Assembly: GCA_015698285.1 (NCBI GenBank)
Contig: CP048685.1
Location: forward strand, 248,001 to 312,000
Source: Candidatus Nitronauta litoralis
Lineage (GTDB): Bacteria > Nitrospinota > Nitrospinia > Nitrospinales > Nitrospinaceae
Direction of reading: 5' to 3'
Length of the DNA: 64,000 bases
In this document: positions 43,832 to 54,183 of the stretch, piece after piece
Numbering within the stretch: position 1 is the first letter of the stretch
Layout: each line of letters starts with the position of its first letter
Program-made: the position numbers and the translations under genes
The notes under the pieces: generated by a model
The model's database searches: none
Seen by the model: the letters and a program-made list of their open reading frames with translations, nothing else
Told to the model about the DNA's origin: nothing

Positions 43832-45418
43832 ATGGGCATTTTTTCACAAATTCATGTCACTTCTGTCACACTGATTCTTGCGATGGTTGTGTGTCTGATT
43901 GGCGGGTTCGGGGTGGGATATATCCTCCGAAAAAAGTTCAGCGAATATCAAATTAAAGAGTCCGAAGCACTGGGACAGAAAATTATTGAGGAAGCCGAGC
44001 GGGAAGCGGAAACGCGGAAAAAAGCAGTTGAAGTCGAGATGAAAGAGCATCGGATCTCCCTGCTCGCCGAAATTGAAAGTGAAAAGGAAGCCTACCACAA
44101 GGAACTCCACAAGCAGGAACGTGTTCTGGCCAACAAGGAGTCCGAACTGAAACAATCTGTTGAAAAAAGTAAGGTCGCGGAGCGCAAATTTGAGGAAAAA
44201 GCCAAAGAAGCCGAAGCCCGGAGCCGGGAGCTCGAAGAGAAGAAGAGAGAGTGCCAGGATTTGATTGAAGAACAAATCAAAAAGCTTGAGGTCGTTAGCA
44301 ACTATAGCGCCGAAGAAGCCAAGGAAGCCATCCGCAATGAAGTCCTTGATGAGGCACGCCTCTCCGCTGGCAAAGAAATCAAGCGGATTGAAGAAAAGGC
44401 ACACGAAACGGCGGAAAGCGAAGCCAGACGAATCATCTCCTACGCCATCCAGCGGCTGGCCTCCGACCATGTGGCGGAATCCACCGTATCGGTTGTTGAA
44501 CTGCCTAACGATGATATAAAAGGACGCATTATCGGCCGTGAAGGTCGCAACATTCGTGCACTCGAACAGTGCACCGGAATTGACCTGATTATCGATGACA
44601 CTCCTGGCGCTGTGGTGCTCTCCGGATTCGATCCGATCCGTCGGGAAATTGCAAAACGAGCCCTCGATAAATTGACCCTCGATGGTCGCATCCACCCCGG
44701 TCGCATTGAGGAGGTCGTCAACAAATGCAAGAAAGAAGTTGAGGCCGGAATCGTAAAAGCAGGGGAGCAGGCTATCATCGATGTCGGAATCGACGGCATG
44801 CCGGGAGAAATGGTCAAACTGCTGGGCCGCCTTCAGTACCGCACCAGCTATACCCAGAACGTTCTCGACCATTCAAAAGAAGTGGCATGGGTCTGTGGTG
44901 CCATGGCAGCAGAATTAGGCCTCGATGTAAAAATTGCTAAACGCGCAGGGTTGCTGCACGATATCGGCAAGGCCATTGACCGTCACACAGATGGCACACA
45001 CACCCAACTCGGCGTTGACATCGCACGTCGCTATAACGAACACAAATACGTCATCAACTCCATTGCAGCGCACCATGAAGACGTCGAAGCTGAATCCCTG
45101 TATGCTGTATTGGTCGCGACGGGAGATACTATCTCCGCTTCACGGCCGGGTGCCCGCAGAGAGATGCTGGAAACCTACACACAGCGAATGTCCCAGCTTG
45201 AAGAAATTGGAGACTCTTATAAAGGTGTCGAAAAGACCTACGCCATCCAGGCAGGTCGCGAAGTCCGCATCATCGTACTACCCGAAACCATGAACGACGA
45301 AGAAGCATCTCTTCTGGCCAAAGACATTGGGAAACGTATCGAAAAGGAAGTCACCTACCCCGGCGAAATCAAAATCACGGTGGTGCGGGAATCCCGGTTC
45401 GTCTCGACTGCCCGCTGA
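43832..45418 (+). CDS. rny: Ribonuclease Y
   Basis: RNase Y is a membrane-anchored endonuclease that initiates mRNA decay. The 528-residue protein has an N-terminal transmembrane helix (about 10-31), a long coiled coil (about 35-200), a KH domain with I-I-G-R-E-G-R-N-I-R near 231-240 and an HD domain with L-L-H-D-I-G-K-A-I near 374-382. GAGG precedes the ATG at 43832. It is complete and typical. Confidence 0.96.
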   Translation: MGIFSQIHVTSVTLILAMVVCLIGGFGVGYILRKKFSEYQIKESEALGQKIIEEAEREAETRKKAVEVEMKEHRISLLAEIESEKEAYHKELHKQERVLANKESELKQSVEKSKVAERKFEEKAKEAEARSRELEEKKRECQDLIEEQIKKLEVVSNYSAEEAKEAIRNEVLDEARLSAGKEIKRIEEKAHETAESEARRIISYAIQRLASDHVAESTVSVVELPNDDIKGRIIGREGRNIRALEQCTGIDLIIDDTPGAVVLSGFDPIRREIAKRALDKLTLDGRIHPGRIEEVVNKCKKEVEAGIVKAGEQAIIDVGIDGMPGEMVKLLGRLQYRTSYTQNVLDHSKEVAWVCGAMAAELGLDVKIAKRAGLLHDIGKAIDRHTDGTHTQLGVDIARRYNEHKYVINSIAAHHEDVEAESLYAVLVATGDTISASRPGARREMLETYTQRMSQLEEIGDSYKGVEKTYAIQAGREVRIIVLPETMNDEEASLLAKDIGKRIEKEVTYPGEIKITVVRESRFVSTAR

Positions 45419-45508
45419 CCGTTCGCCAGTAGAAAAAATTCTGATCTCGAGATTCTTCGGGCACCTGGTTTCATTTAACCCCCATTCAATCTTTTTTTCC
45501 TTACCCTC

Positions 45509-47014
45509 ATGGACGATACAAACGAACTGATCAAAATCCGGTATGAAAAGCTGGATGAATTTCGCAAATCTGGCATCAACCCCTACATCAATCGATTCAA
45601 GGTCACACACCAGTTGGGACCGGTTTTTGAAGAAAACCAGGACCTCGACCGCGAGGCACTGGATGAAAAAAAACAACACGTGACCGTCGCCGGCAGAATG
45701 GTCAGTAAACGCAAACACGGTAAAACTTCCTTCTGTCACATACAGGATGGCTCCGGAAAACTTCAGGTATTTGTCCGCCAGAACGATATCGGGGAAGAAG
45801 CCTATGACCTGTTCGCAAAATTTGACATTGGAGATTTTATTGGTGTCGAAGGGACGGTTTCCCGCACTAAAACAGGTGAGGTCACCATCTTTTCAAAGAA
45901 AATCACCTTGCTGACCAAATCTCTCCTTCCACTTCCTGAAAAATGGCATGGGTTGAAAGATGTCGAATTGCGCTACCGCCAGCGGTATGTCGACCTCATC
46001 ATGAATCAGGAGGCACGTGAAGTCTTTGTTTACAGAAGCGGTATCATCCGTTCCATCCGTGATTTTTTGAATGCGCGTGGTTACCTCGAAGTGGAAACCC
46101 CGATGATGCAATCCATAGCAGGCGGTGCCACTGCGAGACCATTCAAAACACATCACAATGCACTGGACATGGAACTGTATCTGCGTGTTGCCCCGGAACT
46201 TTTTTTAAAGCGCCTGGTTGTGGGTGGACTTGACCGGGTCTATGAAATCAATCGAAACTTTCGCAACGAGGGTATCTCCACCCAGCACAACCCCGAGTTC
46301 ACCATGCTGGAGTTTTATACCGCTTACGCAAATTACGAAGACCTGATGGACCTTACTGAAAACTTGTTTCGCTACATTGGCCAGGAAGTGTTCGACAGTC
46401 TGGTTTTCCCCTGTACCTTTGATGAAGGCGGAGAAACTCAGGAGGCGTCAATCGATCTCTCACAACCCTTTGCCCGCCTTCCCTTCAGAAAATCCCTTGT
46501 AGATATCGGCGGGGTTCCGGATGATATCCTGGATGATATCGAACAGACCACGGCCTTCGCAAAGCAGCACCACATTCCACTGGAAAAAAGTGATAATCTG
46601 GGGAAGCTGTGGGGCAAACTGTTTGACCAATTTGTTGAAAGCAAACTGGTGCAACCCACCTTTATCATCGATTATCCATTGGAGTTGTCCCCTCTATCAA
46701 AAAAGAAAGAAGACGATCCATCTCTTGTGGAACGGTTTGAATTGTTTGTCGGACGCAAGGAACTGGCCAATGCATACACCGAGCTCAACGACCCCATTGA
46801 CCAGAAACAACGATTTGAGGACCAGGTCCAACAAAAAGAAGCCGGTGATGAAGAAGCACACGGCATGGATTCCGATTTTATTCGAGCCCTGGAATACGGT
46901 TTGCCTCCGACTGCGGGAGAAGGAATCGGGATTGACCGTCTGGTGATGATGTTCACCAATTCGCAATCCATCCGCGACGTCATATTTTTTCCCCAACTTA
47001 AAAAAGAAGGATGA
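45509..47014 (+). CDS. lysS: Lysyl-tRNA synthetase (class II)
   Basis: LysS attaches lysine to tRNA(Lys). The 501-residue protein has an N-terminal OB anticodon-binding domain (V-A-G-R-M-V-S-K-R near 60), motif 2 ([13 protein letters not shown] near 250-263) and motif 3 (G-E-G-I-G-I-D-R-L near 470). No Shine-Dalgarno is evident before the ATG. It heads the plus-strand envelope block. Confidence 0.96.
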   Translation: MDDTNELIKIRYEKLDEFRKSGINPYINRFKVTHQLGPVFEENQDLDREALDEKKQHVTVAGRMVSKRKHGKTSFCHIQDGSGKLQVFVRQNDIGEEAYDLFAKFDIGDFIGVEGTVSRTKTGEVTIFSKKITLLTKSLLPLPEKWHGLKDVELRYRQRYVDLIMNQEAREVFVYRSGIIRSIRDFLNARGYLEVETPMMQSIAGGATARPFKTHHNALDMELYLRVAPELFLKRLVVGGLDRVYEINRNFRNEGISTQHNPEFTMLEFYTAYANYEDLMDLTENLFRYIGQEVFDSLVFPCTFDEGGETQEASIDLSQPFARLPFRKSLVDIGGVPDDILDDIEQTTAFAKQHHIPLEKSDNLGKLWGKLFDQFVESKLVQPTFIIDYPLELSPLSKKKEDDPSLVERFELFVGRKELANAYTELNDPIDQKQRFEDQVQQKEAGDEEAHGMDSDFIRALEYGLPPTAGEGIGIDRLVMMFTNSQSIRDVIFFPQLKKEG

Positions 47015-47069
47015 GTCGGAAGACATTTAATTATTTTTCGACCGGCTTTCTCTCACCTCCAGAACTTGC

Positions 47070-48350
47070 ATGAGCTACGAATTGCAAATAAGCTGGCGCC
47101 ACCTGCTCTCACGTAAATCGCAAAAGTTTATTTCCCTCATCACCTTCATCTCAATGGGAGGAGTTGCACTGGGGGTGATGGCACTCATCGTGGTGATTGC
47201 CGTCATGTCAGGTTTTGGAAAGGACCTGCGCGATAAAATTCTCGGCACCACCAGCCATGTGGTCGTTACCAATGTGACCCGTGACGGGATCGTAGGGTAC
47301 GGCGAAGTTATCGAACAAGCTCGATCAGTAAATGGCGTGCAAGCCGCCGCCCCCTTTGTGCTCAAGCAGGTGATGCTGACACATAAAGACAACACTGTTG
47401 GAGTGGTGTTGCGCGGTGTCGATCCAGTCCTTGAAAAAGAAACCTCTGACCTCGACAACAATATCATTGATGGACAACTGTCATTCCTGACTACCGGTCT
47501 GCCGAAGGAGGACCCCTCTGCCCAAGCTTCCACGCGTCGCGGTATCATTCTTGGCAACGAACTGGCACGTTCGCTTGGGGTTTTTACGGGAGACGTCATC
47601 GGTATGGTTTCGCCAGCTGCCCGCATGACACCACTTGGCCTCATCCCCAACCTGCAACTGGTGCAAGTAGTAGGTTTGTTTGAATCGGGAATGTATGAAT
47701 ATGATTCAAGCCTCGCTTTCATATCCCTGAAAACTTCCCAGAAAATATTTCGTCTAAAAGACCGGGTCACAGGCGTTGAGATCAAGGTCGACGACCTGGA
47801 ACGGGCGGGTGATATCGCGCAGGAACTTCAGGAAAAATTAGGCTTCCCCTACCATGTGCGCGATTGGATGCAGATGAACCGCAATCTTTTCGCAGCACTC
47901 AAACTGGAAAAAACGGTGATGTTCATCATCCTGATCCTGATCATCCTCGTCGCCGCGTTTAACATCATCAGCACCCTGTTCATGGTGGTGATGGACAAAG
48001 CAAAAGACATTGCGATTTTAAAATCAATGGGAGCTTCCCGCAGCAGCATCATGAAAATATTCAGCCTGCAGGGCTTGATAATCGGATTGACGGGTACCGG
48101 TATAGGAGTTATTGCAGGATTCAGCATCGTACCCAACATCAATGAAATTGTCGGGCTTCTAGAGGCCACCTTTAACTTCAAGGCATTCCCGAGCGATATT
48201 TATTACCTGAACAAGCTTCCCTCGGAAATCCAATACATGGACTCGCTAAAAATCATTCTCTTTTCCATTGGAATCTGCTTCCTTGCCTCGCTTTACCCGG
48301 CATGGCGTGCATCACGTCTGGACCCCATAGACGGTCTGCGTTATGAGTGA
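47070..48350 (+). CDS. lolC: Lipoprotein-releasing system permease (LolC/LolE family)
   Basis: The 426-residue membrane protein has one helix near 20-45, a large periplasmic domain (about 46-275) and three C-terminal helices, the MacB/LolCE topology. It ends with A-W-R-A-S-R-L-D-P-I-D-G-L-R-Y-E, a LolC/E hallmark. With LolD it extracts lipoproteins from the inner membrane. Only one permease gene is here, so it may form a homodimer as proposed for LolF-type systems, or a second may lie elsewhere. It overlaps lolD by eight bases. Confidence 0.9.
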   Translation: MSYELQISWRHLLSRKSQKFISLITFISMGGVALGVMALIVVIAVMSGFGKDLRDKILGTTSHVVVTNVTRDGIVGYGEVIEQARSVNGVQAAAPFVLKQVMLTHKDNTVGVVLRGVDPVLEKETSDLDNNIIDGQLSFLTTGLPKEDPSAQASTRRGIILGNELARSLGVFTGDVIGMVSPAARMTPLGLIPNLQLVQVVGLFESGMYEYDSSLAFISLKTSQKIFRLKDRVTGVEIKVDDLERAGDIAQELQEKLGFPYHVRDWMQMNRNLFAALKLEKTVMFIILILIILVAAFNIISTLFMVVMDKAKDIAILKSMGASRSSIMKIFSLQGLIIGLTGTGIGVIAGFSIVPNINEIVGLLEATFNFKAFPSDIYYLNKLPSEIQYMDSLKIILFSIGICFLASLYPAWRASRLDPIDGLRYE

Positions 48351-49059
48351 TTCATCACCCCCTGTGGCACCCCTTCTTGAAGCCCGGGATATCCAGAAAG
48401 CCTACCAGACTGAAGAAAAAAAACTGGAGGTGCTTTCCGCTGCCAGCCTGAAAATCCAGAAGGGTGACCTGCTGGGTATTATCGGCGCCTCCGGCAGTGG
48501 CAAGAGTACTTTTCTCCATATCCTGGGGGGGCTTGATCGTCCACAGTCCGGGAAGGTATTCTTTAAAGAACAGGATATCTTTGTTCAATCCAATGGTTTT
48601 CTTGAGCGGTTCCGTAACCATAATGTCGGGTTTGTTTTCCAGTTCTTTAACCTGTTATCGGATTTCACGGCAATCGAAAATGTCACCATGCCTGCATTGA
48701 TCGGGAACCGCGAACCTAAAAAAGCTCGGCAGGAAGCAGAACATCTGCTCGAACGGGTTGGACTCAAAGAACGCCTGAACCATAAACCAGGGGCCTTGTC
48801 CGGCGGCGAGTGCCAACGTGTGGCTTTAGCGCGCAGTCTGATCAATAAACCGGATATCCTCCTGGCGGACGAGCCAACCGGCAATCTGGATGCAAATGCC
48901 AGTGAGTCCTTCATGGATCTGGTGCGGGAATTAAATAGAGATGCCAGACAGACTTTTGTTATCGTCACTCACAGCCAGAAACTGGCGCAGAGCCTGGATC
49001 GCACAGTCCTCCTGAAAAATGGAAAAATCAGCAACATTGAGCGGGACATAATTTTGTAA
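48343..49059 (+). CDS. lolD: Lipoprotein-releasing system ATP-binding protein
   Basis: The 238-residue ABC ATPase has Walker A G-A-S-G-S-G-K-S-T (about 44-52), the signature L-S-G-G-E-C-Q near 150, Walker B I-L-L-A-D-E-P near 171-177 and the switch His in V-T-H-S. It drives the LolC/E permease encoded just before. The ATG at 48343 overlaps the lolC end. Confidence 0.93.
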   Translation: MSDSSPPVAPLLEARDIQKAYQTEEKKLEVLSAASLKIQKGDLLGIIGASGSGKSTFLHILGGLDRPQSGKVFFKEQDIFVQSNGFLERFRNHNVGFVFQFFNLLSDFTAIENVTMPALIGNREPKKARQEAEHLLERVGLKERLNHKPGALSGGECQRVALARSLINKPDILLADEPTGNLDANASESFMDLVRELNRDARQTFVIVTHSQKLAQSLDRTVLLKNGKISNIERDIIL

Positions 49060-49074
49060 CCGAAAAGAGGATGT

Positions 49075-50091
49075 ATGAAACTTAAAGAAATTATTGACCT
49101 CGTAGGGGGATCGATTGCCGGGGATGAGGAGTTCGAAATTGAAGGAGCGTCTGGGCTTGAGTTCGCTGGTTCCACAGATATCACTTTTGTTTCAGAAGCA
49201 AAACATCTACCGGAGCTTTCCAAATCCCGGGCCGGAGCGGTTTTCGTTAAGGAACAGACAGACACCGGAAAAATACAGATCGTCCACCCTAATCCCGGAC
49301 TGGCCTTCGCTCAGATACTGACTCATTTCAACCCGACTGAAACACCGGCCCCCGGCGTTCACCCAAACGCCAACCTTGATGACAAAGTAACTCTCGGAAC
49401 CGATGTCACCTTGTGCGCCAATGTGTCTGTCGGGAAAGATTCGATCATCGGAGACCGGACGGTACTCTATCCTGGAGTTGTCCTTGGTGAAAGGTGTCAG
49501 ATCGGAAGCGATACCATCATTTACCCTAATACCGTGCTTTACAGGGAAACAGAAATCGGAAATCACGTCATCCTGCACGCCGGGTCTGTCATTGGTGCCG
49601 ATGGTTTCAGCTATACCCAGGATGAAAAAGGGCGGCATGTCAAAATTCAGCAGATTGGCAAAGTCGTGATCGAAGACCATGTCGAAATTGGAGCCAACAC
49701 CTGCATCGACCGGGCCGCATTTTGCGAGACCATCATCCGGGAAGGTGTTAAAATCGACAACCTCGTGCAAATCGGCCACAACTGTGAAGTCGGGAGCCAC
49801 TCGGTCATCGTATCTCAGACAGGCCTTTCGGGAAGTTGCCGACTCGGTAAACACAACATCGTCGCCGGGCAATCCGGGATCTCAGACCATGTGACTCTCG
49901 GGGACCAGGTCACCCTTATGGCGCGGACCGGTGTGTTCCGCGATATCCCCGAAAGCGGAACCTATGGCTGGGCACCGGCCATGAAAATCGTTGAGTTAAT
50001 GCGTTTCATGCCCACGCTACTCCGACTTCCGCAACTTGCATCTCAGGTCAAAGAAATGGAACGCCGACTGGATGCAATTGAAAAGCCCTGA
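49075..50091 (+). CDS. lpxD: UDP-3-O-acylglucosamine N-acyltransferase
   Basis: LpxD adds the second acyl chain to UDP-glucosamine in lipid A synthesis. The 338-residue protein has an N-terminal uridine-binding domain and a left-handed beta-helix of hexapeptide repeats, with H-A-G-S-V-I-G-A-D-G-F-S near 168-180 and the catalytic I-G-H-N-C-E-V near 236-243. GAGG lies before the start. No lpxA, fabZ or bamA is adjacent, unlike in enterobacteria. Confidence 0.95.
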   Translation: MKLKEIIDLVGGSIAGDEEFEIEGASGLEFAGSTDITFVSEAKHLPELSKSRAGAVFVKEQTDTGKIQIVHPNPGLAFAQILTHFNPTETPAPGVHPNANLDDKVTLGTDVTLCANVSVGKDSIIGDRTVLYPGVVLGERCQIGSDTIIYPNTVLYRETEIGNHVILHAGSVIGADGFSYTQDEKGRHVKIQQIGKVVIEDHVEIGANTCIDRAAFCETIIREGVKIDNLVQIGHNCEVGSHSVIVSQTGLSGSCRLGKHNIVAGQSGISDHVTLGDQVTLMARTGVFRDIPESGTYGWAPAMKIVELMRFMPTLLRLPQLASQVKEMERRLDAIEKP

Positions 50092-50173
50092 TAGAGCCTG
50101 ATACAATAAAAGCTTTAAACATTAAGAAAAGGGTGTCAAAAAATCAACCCTGCTCTTATTTTGGAACCCACTC

Positions 50174-51238
50174 ATGAATTCACGCTCAATAACTGCTTTA
50201 GGGCTTTGCCTTTTCTGGATATTGAATCTCGGCGCAATCCGGGTATTGTCTCCAGAACAACTGGGCGTATATATCCAGAAAAAACTGCGTTTCAATTCAA
50301 ACACTTTACGCCTGAACGAGAAACAAATTGGCCCGGAAGGTGCCCGGTTTCTGGCTAATTCCCCATTACTAAAAAATGTAAAGCGGCTGCTAATATACAA
50401 AGGTGCTATCGGTGATGAAGGTGTGCAATATCTCGCTCAGTCCGAAAACCTGGGTAATTTAAAGGAACTTTTCATCGAAACGGATCACCTCACCGACAAT
50501 GGAGCCATTGCACTTGCCCAGTCCAAAGGCTTCACACACCTTGAAGTTCTGAACCTCTATAACAACAAGATTGGAGATGAGGGGGCAGAAGCACTGGCCC
50601 GTTCAAAAAACCTGCCCAACCTTTTGGACCTGAATCTGAACTATAACCAGGTGGGTGACCGGGGAGCGCGCCTTCTGGCACAGTCGGTGCCTCTTGCGGG
50701 ATTGCAAACCCTCGAACTCACTTACAATAAACTGGGCCCGCAAGGACTACTGGACCTTGAGGTTTTCCGGTTTAAGAGAAGACTGGAAACATGGCACCAG
50801 GAAGGTCGTCTGTCAAATCTCGACAAATACTACATAGGAGACCTGGGAGTTAAACTTTTGTTGCAGTCACCCTACATAAAAAATATTGAAGAATTGAACC
50901 TGAGCCACAACCAGTTAACCGACGTCTCTGCTGAGGCGATCGCCAACTCACCCAACGTGTCGCACATCAAGACTCTGAACCTTTCAGGTAACCGGATTGG
51001 TGACCGGGGAGCTAAAGCATTAGCTAAATCTCCAACATTAAAGGGCCTAAAAATTCTCGACCTCAATTATAACGAAATTGGAAATGATGGAGCTTTTGCT
51101 CTGGCCCAATCTACAGTGGTGCAACCTTTGGAAACACTCAAACTTGGACAAAACAAAATTGGGGACGATGGTGCACGAGCGCTGGAAGAATCCCCCAATC
51201 TTAAAAACCTGATCTACCCCATTTTTGGTTATTACTAG
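50174..51238 (+). CDS. Leucine-rich repeat exported protein
   Basis: This 354-residue protein has an N-terminal hydrophobic export segment (about 7-22) followed by ten or so leucine-rich repeats of ribonuclease-inhibitor type: L-N-L-x-x-N-x-I-G-D-E-G-A-x-A-L-A-x-S with 24-30 residue spacing. The repeats make a curved solenoid for protein binding. It stands between lpxD and accA, which is unusual. Function unknown; an envelope scaffold is a guess. Confidence 0.75.
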   Translation: MNSRSITALGLCLFWILNLGAIRVLSPEQLGVYIQKKLRFNSNTLRLNEKQIGPEGARFLANSPLLKNVKRLLIYKGAIGDEGVQYLAQSENLGNLKELFIETDHLTDNGAIALAQSKGFTHLEVLNLYNNKIGDEGAEALARSKNLPNLLDLNLNYNQVGDRGARLLAQSVPLAGLQTLELTYNKLGPQGLLDLEVFRFKRRLETWHQEGRLSNLDKYYIGDLGVKLLLQSPYIKNIEELNLSHNQLTDVSAEAIANSPNVSHIKTLNLSGNRIGDRGAKALAKSPTLKGLKILDLNYNEIGNDGAFALAQSTVVQPLETLKLGQNKIGDDGARALEESPNLKNLIYPIFGYY

Positions 51239-51268
51239 ATCACCCGCTTCAACTAAATCAAGGTCACT

Positions 51269-52237
51269 ATGCAGCAAATCCTGGAATTCGAACGTGAAAT
51301 TTACGCCGTGGAAAACCAGATCAGGGAACTGGTTTCTTTGTCCCACATGTATGAAGGTGTGGGCGACATCACACATGAAATTGCCAAACTGAAAAAAAAG
51401 CTACGCCATAAAAAACGCGATGTGTTCAATAGTCTTAACGGCTGGCAAAAAACACAAGTAGCGCGTCACCCGGGTCGACCCTACACTCTGGACTATATCG
51501 GATACCTGTTCAGGGAATTCATCGAACTTCATGGCGACCGCCATGGCGGGTATGGTCCATCGGTCATCGGCGGATTTGCAAAATTTGATCAGCGCTCCAT
51601 CATGGTCATCGGTCATCAAAAAGGACGGGACATGCAGGAGAAAATCAAACGTAACTTTGGGATGTCCCAACCGGCGGGTTACCGCAAGGCCATGCGGCTC
51701 ATGTTGCTCGCTGAAAAATTCAATATCCCCATCGTCACCTTTATCGACACACCGGGAGCCTACCCTGGTATTGATGCAGAGGAAAAAGGGCAATCCGAGG
51801 CCATTGCACGTAATCTGCAGGTCATGGCGGGTTTAAAGGTCCCGTTAATTACGATTGTAATTGGCGAAGGTGGCAGCGGAGGGGCACTGGCCATTGGTAT
51901 GGGTAACCGGGTTATGATGCTGGAACATGCGATCTATTCTGTCATTTCACCTGAGGGCTGCGCTTCTATTCTCTGGGATAACCAGGAAAAAGTCACAACC
52001 GCTGCAGAGGCCCTTTGCATGACGGCTCAAAATCTTCTCCATCACAAAGTCATCGACAGCATCATTCCCGAACCACTGGGTGGCGCACACCGCAACCACA
52101 AACGCGCTTCAATTCTTTTGAAAAAAGCCCTGCGGCCCCAACTGAACGAACTCGTTACCAAAAAACCGAACGAACTCATCGAAGAACGTCAGGAAAAATT
52201 TCGCAGCCTGGGTGTCTTCCTGGAAGAAGAAGCATAA
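51269..52237 (+). CDS. accA: Acetyl-CoA carboxylase carboxyltransferase subunit alpha
   Basis: AccA transfers carboxyl to acetyl-CoA to give malonyl-CoA with AccD. The 322-residue protein has an N-terminal helix region and the crotonase-like core with F-G-M-S-Q-P-A-G-Y-R-K-A-M-R (about 129-142), D-T-P-G-A-Y-P-G near 160 and G-E-G-G-S-G-G-A near 200. It starts at 51269 with AAGG upstream. It converges on the minus-strand exporter gene. Confidence 0.95.
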   Translation: MQQILEFEREIYAVENQIRELVSLSHMYEGVGDITHEIAKLKKKLRHKKRDVFNSLNGWQKTQVARHPGRPYTLDYIGYLFREFIELHGDRHGGYGPSVIGGFAKFDQRSIMVIGHQKGRDMQEKIKRNFGMSQPAGYRKAMRLMLLAEKFNIPIVTFIDTPGAYPGIDAEEKGQSEAIARNLQVMAGLKVPLITIVIGEGGSGGALAIGMGNRVMMLEHAIYSVISPEGCASILWDNQEKVTTAAEALCMTAQNLLHHKVIDSIIPEPLGGAHRNHKRASILLKKALRPQLNELVTKKPNELIEERQEKFRSLGVFLEEEA

Positions 52238-52272
52238 CTCCCTCCTCTCTAACTAAAACAAAAGCACACAGA

Positions 52273-53997
52273 CTAAAATTGAAGTTGGGTTTTAAACAGG
52301 CGGGAATAGATCGAATCCTGCTCAAGCAATTCCTGATGGGTTCCGGTTTCGGCCAGCACGCCTTTTTTTAATACCAGCACCCGGTCCGCCCCCTCAAGTG
52401 TGGACAGGCGATGCGCAATTATGAGTGTCGTGCGGTGTTTCATCAGTCGAGTGAGCGCTTCTTTTATTTTCGACTCGGTTTCCGTATCCACAGAAGCGGT
52501 TGCCTCGTCGAGAACAAGAATGGGAGGGTCTTTCAAGAATACCCTGGCCAACGCAAGCCGCGTCCTCTCTCCTCCAGAAAGCTTGACTCCCCGTTCGCCG
52601 ATCAAAGTATTGAATCCTTCCGGCAGTCCATCAATAAATTCTGCCGCATTTGCCGCTTCCGCGGCTCGACGAATGGCCTGACTGTCTGCGCCAAGGTTTC
52701 CGTAAAGTATGTTCTCTTCCACAGTTCCATTGAACAAAAAGGGATCCTGAGACACCAGGCCAATCTGCTCCCTTAAATAAACCAGACTGAGTGATTTCGT
52801 ATCTTTCCCATCTAATCTGATATGACCCCTCTCTGGATCGAAGAACCTCATCAATAATTTAACCACGGTGGACTTGCCCGACCCCGTGTGCCCGACCAGA
52901 GCGATCTGTTCACCTGGCTCAATTTTAAATGAAATCTCATGCAAAACTGTCCGTTCCGGTACGTAAGCGAATTTGACCCGATCGAATTCTATGCCACCCT
53001 GTACGTTGGTCTCGGGCAAAACCGGATTGTCTTGTTCCACAACTTCCGGCTCCGAATCCAGAACTTCAAACAGGCGTTCACTCGAAGCAAGTGCGTGCTG
53101 CAGCATGTGATTCAAACTATGAAGCTGGTTGATGGGAGTGTAGAACAATCCCAGATAGCCGATGAAGGCGACCAGTGTACCGACACTGATCTCGCCACCC
53201 CGTACCAACCCAACACCGTAAAGAATGATGAGCACGGTTCCCATGGACCCCAGAAACATCATCGTAGGTGAGTAAATGGCCCAAAGGCGCATCACGTTCA
53301 ATGTGCCCTTGCAATAAGCATCGCTTCTTTCTTCAAATCGTTTGATCTCATGAGATTGCCGATTGAACGCAAGCGTTTCTTTCATACCGGAGATCGTGTC
53401 CTGAAGGATGCCGTTCATTTTGGCGGCACGTTCACGAACGTTGTGGTAAAGATTATGCGCGCGTTTTGTATAAGCCCAGGCACCATAAACAAGAAATGGA
53501 ATGGGCAACAGGGAAGCCAGCGCCAGTTTCCAATGCCAGATAAGCAATATGACCATGATTCCGACCAACGTTAGAACGGCTGTAACAAGCTGCTCCATCC
53601 CGTCGACAAAAATTCGTTCCACATAGGTCACGTCGTCATTTACACGGGACATGATCTCACCGGTAGAACGCTGCTCGAAATAGTTGAGTGACATGCGCTG
53701 CAGTGCCCTATACACATCGGAACGAATATCGAACACCACCTTCTGTTCGAGGGTGTTGTTAATCACAATCCGTTTGTAGTTGGCATAATTTCTGCCAAAG
53801 TACGCTGCCACCAGTCCCACGACCAACAGATAGATCAGGTTGCCGCCTCCACCGTCTACAAGATGATCGACAATTTGCCGAATCAACCAGAGAGGTATGA
53901 GGTCCACCAGTGTGGTCAACACAGCAAACCCCAACGTGAAGATGGCTAGTTTCTTATAGGGCTTCAGGTAGGCCAGAATTCGCAACAAAGATTTCAT
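52273..53997 (-). CDS. ABC exporter, MsbA-like (fused membrane and ATPase domains)
   Basis: The 574-residue half-transporter has six transmembrane helices (about 15-300) and a C-terminal ATPase with Walker A G-H-T-G-S-G-K-S-T (near 366), signature L-S-G-G-E-R-T near 473 and Walker B I-L-V-L-D-E-A near 495. Homologues flip lipid A or drugs. With LpxD close by, lipid A export is plausible but not proven. Confidence 0.88.
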   Translation of the reverse strand: MKSLLRILAYLKPYKKLAIFTLGFAVLTTLVDLIPLWLIRQIVDHLVDGGGGNLIYLLVVGLVAAYFGRNYANYKRIVINNTLEQKVVFDIRSDVYRALQRMSLNYFEQRSTGEIMSRVNDDVTYVERIFVDGMEQLVTAVLTLVGIMVILLIWHWKLALASLLPIPFLVYGAWAYTKRAHNLYHNVRERAAKMNGILQDTISGMKETLAFNRQSHEIKRFEERSDAYCKGTLNVMRLWAIYSPTMMFLGSMGTVLIILYGVGLVRGGEISVGTLVAFIGYLGLFYTPINQLHSLNHMLQHALASSERLFEVLDSEPEVVEQDNPVLPETNVQGGIEFDRVKFAYVPERTVLHEISFKIEPGEQIALVGHTGSGKSTVVKLLMRFFDPERGHIRLDGKDTKSLSLVYLREQIGLVSQDPFLFNGTVEENILYGNLGADSQAIRRAAEAANAAEFIDGLPEGFNTLIGERGVKLSGGERTRLALARVFLKDPPILVLDEATASVDTETESKIKEALTRLMKHRTTLIIAHRLSTLEGADRVLVLKKGVLAETGTHQELLEQDSIYSRLFKTQLQF

Positions 53998-54183
53998 AAA
54001 TTCAACGACTTTCTCACTGACAAATATTCAATAAGCATGTTATTTTTAGATGGTCAAACCCGCAAAACGACTCAAAAACTCCCCTGATATTCTGTTCTGG
54101 CAGTTTTATGCTCCTGTACCAGCATGAACCTCCCATTACAATTTTCAGGGCTCTCTTAATTTTTTTTCTAAAGGCTGGTTGTT

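Noticed and set aside
43844-44872. Long open frame antisense to rny
   Set aside because: It lies wholly within rny on the opposite strand, has no ribosome-binding site evidence or family motif, and reflects codon bias of the sense gene.
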